DNA of 11,458 nucleotides from Lachnospiraceae bacterium (GTDB lineage: Bacteria; Bacillota; Clostridia; Lachnospirales; Lachnospiraceae): positions 1 through 11,458 of the forward strand of contig CAAEUM010000012.1 in assembly GCA_900759225.1 (NCBI GenBank), in the 5' to 3' direction. Positions 1 to 5,512 of the stretch are shown one piece after another. The stretch's first letter is position 1. Each line of letters starts with the position of its first letter. The notes beneath the pieces are model-generated. The model was not told the origin of the DNA, made no database searches, and saw only the letters and a program-made list of their open reading frames with translations. The translations under genes and the position numbers were made by a program.

Positions 1-40
1 CTTTCAAAAAATTTTTTGAAGCCTTTGCGGATTGATCCAT
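1..40 (-). CDS. Possible 5' end of a next gene in the dpp operon (partial, off the window edge)
   Basis: An ATG at 40-38 opens a frame that stays open to the window edge, giving 13 residues (MDQSAKASKNFLK). A GGAGGAG sequence lies upstream (minus-strand reading of 60-54), but its 13-nt distance from the ATG is longer than usual. No terminator separates it from the aminopeptidase gene 80 bases upstream, so an operon continuation is plausible. The start sits in a 6-bp hairpin (27-32 with 39-44), and the visible coding part includes an 18-bp AT palindrome. The peptide has no lipoprotein signal, so it does not look like the missing peptide-binding protein. Too little is visible to name a function, and it could be non-coding. 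Confidence 0.3.
   Translation of the reverse strand, partial: MDQSAKASKNFLK
3..20. repeat. Perfect 18-bp AT-rich palindrome
   Basis: TTCAAAAAATTTTTTGAA reads the same on both strands. It could be part of a hairpin near the window edge, or simply codons of the possible partial gene on the minus strand (Ser-Lys-Asn-Phe-Leu-Lys). AT-rich palindromes of this kind can arise by chance from lysine/phenylalanine codons, so no function is claimed. Confidence 0.5.
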
Positions 41-119
41 CCGCCTATCTCTACTCCTCCGCTTTTTCTCCGGAAGAGATGCTTCCAACGTCATCCTATA
101 AGATCCGCTCTATGAACTG

Positions 120-1235
120 TTACGCAAAATAAGAATCCGGATTCAATACCTGCAGATCCTCAGGCAGGTAAATGCCATCCTTTCGCACCAGCTCACCGTC
201 AATCCATACCTCACCGCCGCCATGCTCAGGACGATGGCTCTGGATCAGATCCCAGTGGATACTGGAGCGGTTTCCATTATCACGTCCCGGGAAATTATAG
301 CAGGCACCCAGGGCCATATGCATGGAGCCGCCCATCTTCTCGTCAAACAGCGTCTCGTGAACCACTCTCTGCACATAAGGATTGGTTCCCATGGAAAACT
401 CGCCAATATAACGGCAGCCCTCATCCAGGGAAATTTCCTTTAAGAAGCGCTCTGTATCATTAGCAGAAACATCCACTACCTTTCCATCCTTAAAGGTAAG
501 ACGCACATCTGTAAACAGGAAGCCATTGTGCATGGAAGGTACATTGAAACTGATCGTACCATTCACAGAGCTGCGTTCTGGGGTTGAGGCGATCTCACCG
601 TCAGGCAGATTGTGCTCACCAGCAGCAATGAGGGCGGTAAATCCCTTTAAGGATACCCTCAGGTCTGTACCCGGCGCCACAATGCGCACCTCATCTGCTG
701 CCCGCATACGCTGGGCCATAGGCAAAGATGCCTTTTCCAGCTTATCATAATCCATGGTCATAAGATCAAAATAATAATCTGAAAATTCACTGAGGCTCAT
801 ACCCGCATTCTGCGCCATGGCATGATTGGGATATGTCAGAGACACCCAGCGCAGCTTGCCTCTGGCGCGGCTGATCAGGCTCTTGCAATACTTGGTATAC
901 ATTGTCTGTTTTTCCTGAGAGGTCAGGGAAAACTCACAGCTGTTGTAGGGGGCAGAGATCGTAACGCTGCAGTCCATCTCCTCCATAAGAACAACGCTTG
1001 GCTTAGCCATCAGCTCCAGCTGTTCTGCCGTAGCCCCATTCAGGATGGCACGGCGGATCGTAGTCTGCTCCAGACTGACAAAGGGTACAGCGCCGCAGGC
1101 ATACGCCTCTTCCACCAAAGCTTCTGCCAGCTTGTCCCCATCATCCACAGCTGAGATCATAACCTTCTCGCCAGGCTGAATCTTTAAGCTGTGCCGCATA
1201 ACAGTAGAAGCAATCTTTTTAAATCTGGGATCCAT
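120..1235 (-). CDS. M29-family metallo-aminopeptidase (AmpS/PepS-like)
   Basis: The 371-residue protein matches the usual length of the M29 (thermophilic aminopeptidase) family, cytosolic two-metal enzymes that remove N-terminal amino acids from short peptides. The expected ligand pattern is visible: Glu214 in NLPDGE, Glu279 in GEFSMGTNP, His306 in SMHMALG, Tyr313, and His327/Asp329 in IHWD. There is no signal peptide or membrane segment. The start is supported by an AAAGGAAG ribosome binding site 9 nt upstream of the ATG. It is the fifth gene of the peptide-importer operon, 23 nt after dppF, so it probably degrades the peptides brought in by the permease. The family and ligands are firm from the sequence; the link to imported peptides is inferred from operon position. 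Confidence 0.93.
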   Translation of the reverse strand: MDPRFKKIASTVMRHSLKIQPGEKVMISAVDDGDKLAEALVEEAYACGAVPFVSLEQTTIRRAILNGATAEQLELMAKPSVVLMEEMDCSVTISAPYNSCEFSLTSQEKQTMYTKYCKSLISRARGKLRWVSLTYPNHAMAQNAGMSLSEFSDYYFDLMTMDYDKLEKASLPMAQRMRAADEVRIVAPGTDLRVSLKGFTALIAAGEHNLPDGEIASTPERSSVNGTISFNVPSMHNGFLFTDVRLTFKDGKVVDVSANDTERFLKEISLDEGCRYIGEFSMGTNPYVQRVVHETLFDEKMGGSMHMALGACYNFPGRDNGNRSSIHWDLIQSHRPEHGGGEVWIDGELVRKDGIYLPEDLQVLNPDSYFA

Positions 1236-1258
1236 AATTTTCTACTTCCTTTCCTGCT

Positions 1259-2269
1259 TTACTTATGATTAATCTCCTGCCAATGGTGACAGGCTACAAA
1301 ATGGGTTCCTCCCGCACAGGCCAGCTGCGGCTCCGTACTCTTGCACTTGTCAGTGGCATATGGACAGCGGGTATGGAACTTGCAACCAGAAGGCATATTA
1401 GTCGCACTTGGTATTTCTCCTATGAGCTTGATCCGCTCCGGATTGTCCTCAGCAGTGGGATCCTCCGGAGGGATTGCGGAAAACAGCGCCTTTGTGTAAG
1501 GATGAAGCGGCTCCATCATGGTTTCCTCTGTAGTCCCCGTCTCAAACAAGGTACCCAGATACAAAACCCCCACCTTATCGCAGAAGTATTCTACCGTCTT
1601 TAAATCATGGGAAATATACAGATAGGTTAACCCCAGCTTCTCCTTCAGCTCGCTCATCAGGTTTAAAACCTGTGACTGAATAGAAACGTCCAGTGCAGAC
1701 AGGGGCTCATCTGCCACTACAAAGCGCGGCTTCACAGCCAGGGCGCGGGCAATGCCGATACGCTGCTTCTGTCCGCCGGAAAACTGGCTGGGATAACGGT
1801 TGGCCACAGCTCGCTCCAGTCCGCACAGCTCCAGATAATATGCAGCCAGCTCACTGGCCTCCCTGCCGGAAGCGATCTTGTGCTTTTTAATCCCCTCTTC
1901 CACGATCTGCCCCACTGTCATGCGCGGGTCCAGACTGGCATTGGGGTCCTGGAAGATGATCTGCATCTCCTTGCGATACTCCATCATCTCTTTGCGGTTC
2001 AATGCAATGCCCTTCTCCTCATCAAAGATAGGCTTCCCGTCAAAGTAGACCTTTCCGCCGGTTGGCTGCAGCAAATTCAGGATACAGCGGCCTGTGGTGG
2101 ATTTCCCGGAGCCGGACTCGCCTACCAGTCCAAAACACTCACCCTCATTAATCTGGAATGACACATTATCAACCGCCTTGACCACGCGGCCATTCTTTTT
2201 GCTAAAGGGGTTCTTTCCCAGAGGGAAAGATTTTTTCAGATTTTCAACTTCAATCAGTGGCTTTGACAT
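1259..2269 (-). CDS. dppF: Dipeptide/oligopeptide ABC importer ATPase, DppF/OppF type
   Basis: This 336-residue ATPase is one of two nucleotide-binding subunits driving peptide uptake at the inner face of the membrane. Walker A GESGSGKST is at 50-58, the Q-loop glutamine near 107, the signature SGGQK at 164-168, Walker B VVADEP at 184-189 with catalytic Glu188, and the switch His221. The C-terminal oligopeptide/dipeptide extension carries four cysteines (296, 302, 309, 327) with spacing C-x5-C-x6-C-x17-C, the pattern linked to a [4Fe-4S] cluster in this family. Its start overlaps the end of dppD by 20 nt and has a strong GGAGGTGA ribosome binding site inside dppD, indicating translational coupling. 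Dpp versus Opp (or nickel-type) specificity cannot be settled from the ATPase alone. Confidence 0.95.
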   Translation of the reverse strand: MSKPLIEVENLKKSFPLGKNPFSKKNGRVVKAVDNVSFQINEGECFGLVGESGSGKSTTGRCILNLLQPTGGKVYFDGKPIFDEEKGIALNRKEMMEYRKEMQIIFQDPNASLDPRMTVGQIVEEGIKKHKIASGREASELAAYYLELCGLERAVANRYPSQFSGGQKQRIGIARALAVKPRFVVADEPLSALDVSIQSQVLNLMSELKEKLGLTYLYISHDLKTVEYFCDKVGVLYLGTLFETGTTEETMMEPLHPYTKALFSAIPPEDPTAEDNPERIKLIGEIPSATNMPSGCKFHTRCPYATDKCKSTEPQLACAGGTHFVACHHWQEINHK

Positions 2270-3245
2270 GATCCGTCACCTCCCAGCATCGTACTTTGTG
2301 GCCAGGCTCTACCTCCACCAGAGGAGGCAGCTCGCAGGCACACCGTTCTCCCGCCTTCATGCAGCGCGGAGCAAAAGGACAGCCCGCCGGCATATTCTCG
2401 GCACTGGGCACCATTCCTGGGATACTGTACAGCTTTCCCTTGTTTTTCAGGCTGCGCCCCATACGGGAGCTCATAAGCCCGAAAGTATAAGGATGCAGGG
2501 GATTGCGGAACAATGTTTTCGTATCACATTCCTCCATTACATAACCTGCATACAAAACAGCAATGTTGTCGCTGATTTCTCCGATCACGCCCAGATCATG
2601 AGATATAAAAATAATGGTTGTATTCAGCTTCTTCTGCAGATCCTTAAACAGATCAATGATCTGTGCCTGCGTTGTCACATCCAAAGCCGTAGTAGGCTCA
2701 TCAGCGATCACCAGCTCCGGGTCGCAGGCAAGAGCCATGGCGATCATAACACGCTGACGCATACCGCCTGAAAGCTTAAACGGATAATAATCATACACGC
2801 TTGCAGGGTCAGGGATCGCTACCAGGTTCAAAAGCTCCAGGCACTTTTCCTTGTTTGCCCGTCCTGTCATATTAAGATGCTGCTCTAAAACCTCGCTGAG
2901 CTGCTGTCCTACGGTAAACACCGGGTTTAAGCTGGTCATAGGCTCCTGGAATACCATAGAAATACGCTTTCCGCGGATCTTCTGAAATTCCTTTTCAGAC
3001 AGGCCATTGAGCTCCTGCCCGTCAAAAATAACATTGCCTGTGACTTCACAGTTGTTTTTGGGCAGAAGGCCCATGGAGGACAGCATAGTAACACTTTTTC
3101 CGCAGCCGGATTCGCCCACCAGCCCCAGAACCTTTCCTCTCTCTATATCCAGATCGATCCCTTTCACAACCGGATAACTTTTTCCCGCAGGGCCAAACTT
3201 AATCCAGAGATTTTTTAATTGAAAGAAAATATCTTTTTCTGCCAT
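2250..3245 (-). CDS. dppD: Dipeptide/oligopeptide ABC importer ATPase, DppD/OppD type
   Basis: The 331-residue partner ATPase pairs with DppF to power the DppBC channel. Walker A GESGCGKS is at 44-51, the signature LSGGM at 158-162, Walker B LVIADEP at 178-184, and the switch histidine at 216. The C-terminal extension has cysteines at 289, 295, 302 and 320, exactly the same C-x5-C-x6-C-x17-C spacing as in DppF, so both subunits appear able to hold an Fe-S cluster. The start ATG shares one base with the dppC stop (TAATG), and a GGAAGGGG ribosome binding site lies 9 nt upstream. Position between the permease genes and dppF is the standard Dpp order. Confidence 0.95.
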   Translation of the reverse strand: MAEKDIFFQLKNLWIKFGPAGKSYPVVKGIDLDIERGKVLGLVGESGCGKSVTMLSSMGLLPKNNCEVTGNVIFDGQELNGLSEKEFQKIRGKRISMVFQEPMTSLNPVFTVGQQLSEVLEQHLNMTGRANKEKCLELLNLVAIPDPASVYDYYPFKLSGGMRQRVMIAMALACDPELVIADEPTTALDVTTQAQIIDLFKDLQKKLNTTIIFISHDLGVIGEISDNIAVLYAGYVMEECDTKTLFRNPLHPYTFGLMSSRMGRSLKNKGKLYSIPGMVPSAENMPAGCPFAPRCMKAGERCACELPPLVEVEPGHKVRCWEVTDHVKATD

Positions 3246-4135
3246 TAATCAGCACCCCTTCCTTTTTTCTTGGGATCCAGGATTTCAGACAGGCCGTCAC
3301 CCAGGAAATTAATAGCCAGAACCGTACATAAAACCAATATACCTGCAGGAACCCACATCCACCAGCAATCCTGCAGGATCTGCATATTCTGGGCAGTAGA
3401 CAGGATCGTACCCCAGCTGGACTGAGGCATGGCGATTCCCAGGCCTAAAAAGCTTAAGGACGCCTCCATCAGGATGGCATTGGCCACACTCAGAGTTGTA
3501 TAAACAATAATAGGGCCGCTGGCATTTGGCAGGATATGACGGAAAATGATCTCCATCTGGCTTAATCCCAGAGAACGGGCAGCATCCACGTATTCTACAT
3601 TTTTAAGGCTCAGTACCTGGCTGCGCACAATACGGCATACGCCGGGCCAGCCTAAAATACCGATGATGAAAATCGTATTATAAAAGCTGGGGCCCGTAAT
3701 GGACGCAATGCACAGTGCAATGACGAAAAAGGGGAAGCACATGATTATATCTACAATACGCATGATAACGTTCTCCGCAAGCCCGCCGTACAGTCCTGCA
3801 ATACAGCCCAGCAAAACACCGATACACAGCTTGAACAATGTTGCGATCAGGCCCACGCTGATGGACACGCGGCCGCCTTCTGCCAGACGGGTAAGCATAT
3901 CCCTGCCTAATTCATCCGTTCCCAGCAGATGGGTTTTGCTTGGCCCGGAAAGCATATGCAGCAAATCAATGGAATCAGATTCATATCCTGTAAACATGGG
4001 GCCGAAAATAGAAAACAGGCTCAAGATCAGCAGGACGATCAGGCTGATCAGACACATCTTATTTGATAAAATTTTCTTCAGACTTTCTTGGAAAGGGGTC
4101 TGGATCTTTTCTTTTTTTGCTTCCATCATCCTCAT
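3245..4135 (-). CDS. dppC: Peptide ABC importer permease, DppC type
   Basis: This 296-residue inner-membrane subunit forms half of the translocation channel. A first membrane segment is at about 28-48, then several more between about 95 and 280. The cytoplasmic EAA coupling loop (about 180-204, with VDAARSLGLS) contacts the ATPases, and the HLLGTDELGRDM motif near 69-80 is typical of the DppC/OppC group. It overlaps dppB by an ATGA junction. The start is ambiguous: ATG codons occur at 4135, 4129 and 4126, and the AAAGGA ribosome binding site abuts the first but sits 5 and 8 nt from the next two. The true protein may therefore be two or three residues shorter. Family assignment is secure; substrate is inferred. 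Confidence 0.95.
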   Translation of the reverse strand: MRMMEAKKEKIQTPFQESLKKILSNKMCLISLIVLLILSLFSIFGPMFTGYESDSIDLLHMLSGPSKTHLLGTDELGRDMLTRLAEGGRVSISVGLIATLFKLCIGVLLGCIAGLYGGLAENVIMRIVDIIMCFPFFVIALCIASITGPSFYNTIFIIGILGWPGVCRIVRSQVLSLKNVEYVDAARSLGLSQMEIIFRHILPNASGPIIVYTTLSVANAILMEASLSFLGLGIAMPQSSWGTILSTAQNMQILQDCWWMWVPAGILVLCTVLAINFLGDGLSEILDPKKKGRGAD

Positions 4136-5106
4136 CCTTTCTGCTCGTAGAGAACCCGCGGATCAATAAGGGCATAAGAAATATCTGCAATCAGGTTGGC
4201 GATCAGCGTAAAGCTTGCCAGGATCAGCACAATACCCATGATCAGCGGATAATCGCGGTGGTTAACAGCTTCAAAATTCAAACGGCCGACGCCAGGCCAC
4301 AAAAATACGGTTTCCGTCAAAAGAGAACCTGACAGAAGGCCAGGTATCTGCTGGCTGAGGATTGTAATGATCTGGCTCAGGGCATTCTTCAGTCCATGCT
4401 TATAGACAACCTTACGCTCAGGCATACCTTTCGCCCGGGCAGTCCGTATATAGTCCATTGTCTGGATATCTACCATGCTGGCGCGGGTATAACGCATCAT
4501 GGTAGCCGCATTCATCAGGCCCAGGACAGTGGTGGGCAGGATCATATGCTTGGCCACATCCAGGATATAGGCCACACCTGTGACCGGCTCCGCCGATACC
4601 GTGACCATTCCGGAAATCGGCAGCAGCTTCAGATTGACACCAAAAATCTTGATCAACACCATTCCAAAGAAAAAGCTTGGAATAGAGATAGCCGCAAAAG
4701 CCAGAATTGATGAAGTGTTATCTACGATCCCCTTTTTATGCCTGGCCGAATAAATCCCCACCGTAATACCCAATAGGGTACTCAGCGCGATCGCTGAACA
4801 TGCCAGCAGCGCCGTATTGCCCAGGCGGTCCATAATAATGTCAATTACAGGGGCCTTGTACCAGATTGAATAGCCAAAATCCCCCTTTGCTACGCGGCTT
4901 ATCCATTTTACATACTGTACAGGCCATGGGTCATTGGCACCCAATTCTTCCAGTTTTGCTTCAATCTGTTCAGGCGGGATATCCGGTGAATACATACCAG
5001 AATAAGGGTCGCCGGGGATGCTCATAACCAGGAAGAAAACGATCACCGACACACCGAACAGAATGACCGCTGAGGTCAGCAGCCTTTTTCCAATATACTT
5101 TCCCAT
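4132..5106 (-). CDS. dppB: Peptide ABC importer permease, DppB type
   Basis: This 324-residue membrane protein is the other channel half and the first gene of the operon. The N-terminal segment (about 9-30) is followed by SIPGDPY, typical of DppB/OppB. Further membrane segments lie near 97-120, 133-155, 186-203, 245-263 and 288-312. The EAA-type coupling loop at about 218-241 contains YIRTARAKGMPERKVVYKH, and the C-terminus has the family's YALIDPRV motif. The ATG is fixed by a GGAGG ribosome binding site 7 nt upstream. A leader of about 185 nt precedes it. No peptide-binding protein gene precedes or follows within the window, which is unusual for a complete importer operon. Confidence 0.95.
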   Translation of the reverse strand: MGKYIGKRLLTSAVILFGVSVIVFFLVMSIPGDPYSGMYSPDIPPEQIEAKLEELGANDPWPVQYVKWISRVAKGDFGYSIWYKAPVIDIIMDRLGNTALLACSAIALSTLLGITVGIYSARHKKGIVDNTSSILAFAAISIPSFFFGMVLIKIFGVNLKLLPISGMVTVSAEPVTGVAYILDVAKHMILPTTVLGLMNAATMMRYTRASMVDIQTMDYIRTARAKGMPERKVVYKHGLKNALSQIITILSQQIPGLLSGSLLTETVFLWPGVGRLNFEAVNHRDYPLIMGIVLILASFTLIANLIADISYALIDPRVLYEQKG

Positions 5107-5168
5107 TCGTGCTCCTCCATACTTTCTTCTTTTGTCCTGCTAAGATCCGGTACAGCCTCTGATAACAC

Positions 5169-5203
5169 ACAGACACCTCTTTACCTTTCAAAGAGATGTC
5201 TGT
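5169..5203 (-). promoter_or_regulatory. Stable hairpin in the dppB leader RNA
   Basis: In the minus-strand transcript ACAGACATCTCTTT pairs with AAAGAGGTGTCTGT around a 7-nt loop (GAAAGGT), a 14-bp stem whose only non-Watson-Crick pair is U-G. In plus-strand RNA the same position would be a C-A mismatch, so the fold favours the dpp transcript. There is no U-run after it, so it is not an intrinsic terminator. It ends about 50 nt before the dppB ribosome binding site. It may stabilise the mRNA or bind a regulator. A weaker 7-bp stem lies further upstream (5225-5231 with 5247-5253). I do not recognise a known riboswitch or T-box here. Confidence 0.55.
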
Positions 5204-5270
5204 TTTGGTAATTCTTCTTTTATATGTATGTAACAACCCGCATATAACATACAATATGCAAGGCTATACC

Positions 5271-5288
5271 GAATTGCAATGACAATTC
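5271..5288. promoter_or_regulatory. Operator-like inverted repeat just downstream of the dpp start site
   Basis: GAATTG and CAATTC arms are separated by 6 bases and lie about 4 to 21 bases past the predicted dpp transcription start. A dyad in this position is where a repressor often binds. No cognate regulator can be identified, and 6-base AT-rich arms can occur by chance. Confidence 0.35.
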
Positions 5289-5298
5289 ATTTCTCTCT

Positions 5299-5327
5299 AC
5301 TATACAAAATTAGACAAAATATGTCAA
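5299..5327 (-). promoter_or_regulatory. Sigma-A type promoter of the dpp operon
   Basis: On the minus strand TTGACA (5327-5322) is followed after exactly 17 bases by TATAGT (5304-5299), a full-consensus -35 and a 5-of-6 -10. The expected start is near 5292, giving a leader of about 185 nt before dppB. It lies just after the terminator of the preceding kinase gene. The spacer holds two direct copies of ATTTTGT (minus strand) 10 bp apart. Confidence 0.8.
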
Positions 5328-5422
5328 TAAGAATGAATAAATTCACACAGGAAATGCATAAAAAAAGTAACAGTCCAGAGGGCGGGGAAATTGATGTAAA
5401 AATTCACGTCAAAATTGTTACT

Positions 5423-5463
5423 AAAAAGAGCTGCGCACCCATTGACCGTGCAGCAGCTCTTTT
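5423..5463 (-). terminator. Intrinsic terminator after the histidine kinase gene
   Basis: On the minus strand AAAAGAGCTGC-T-GCAC pairs with GTGCGCAGCTCTTTT around a 9-nt loop, with one bulged base, and the stem runs into TTTTT. It begins 49 bases past the kinase stop codon. The A-run on the other flank could let it act in reverse too, but no plus-strand gene reaches it. It separates the two-component unit from the dpp promoter. Confidence 0.85.
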
Positions 5464-5512
5464 GACTACCCTGTTTTTATTTTCCAGTTTTTACCAGGTA
5501 TTCTTTCATTTT

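Noticed and set aside
2094..2771. 225-codon plus-strand open frame opposite dppD/dppF
   Set aside because: It is antisense to two confidently identified ATPase genes and has no family-like composition.
5076..5120. 14-codon minus-strand frame (ATG at 5120) overlapping the dppB start as a possible leader peptide
   Set aside because: Only a weak purine stretch precedes it and its ATG overlaps the dppB ribosome binding site; no regulatory codon run.
4970..5254. 94-codon minus-strand frame spanning the dppB leader and start
   Set aside because: No ribosome binding site before its ATG, it overlaps dppB out of frame, and its sequence is arginine/lysine-rich without family features.
5366..5422. 7-bp inverted repeat AGTAACA/TGTTACT between the kinase terminator and dpp promoter
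   Set aside because: Short arms with a loop of more than 40 bases; likely chance.
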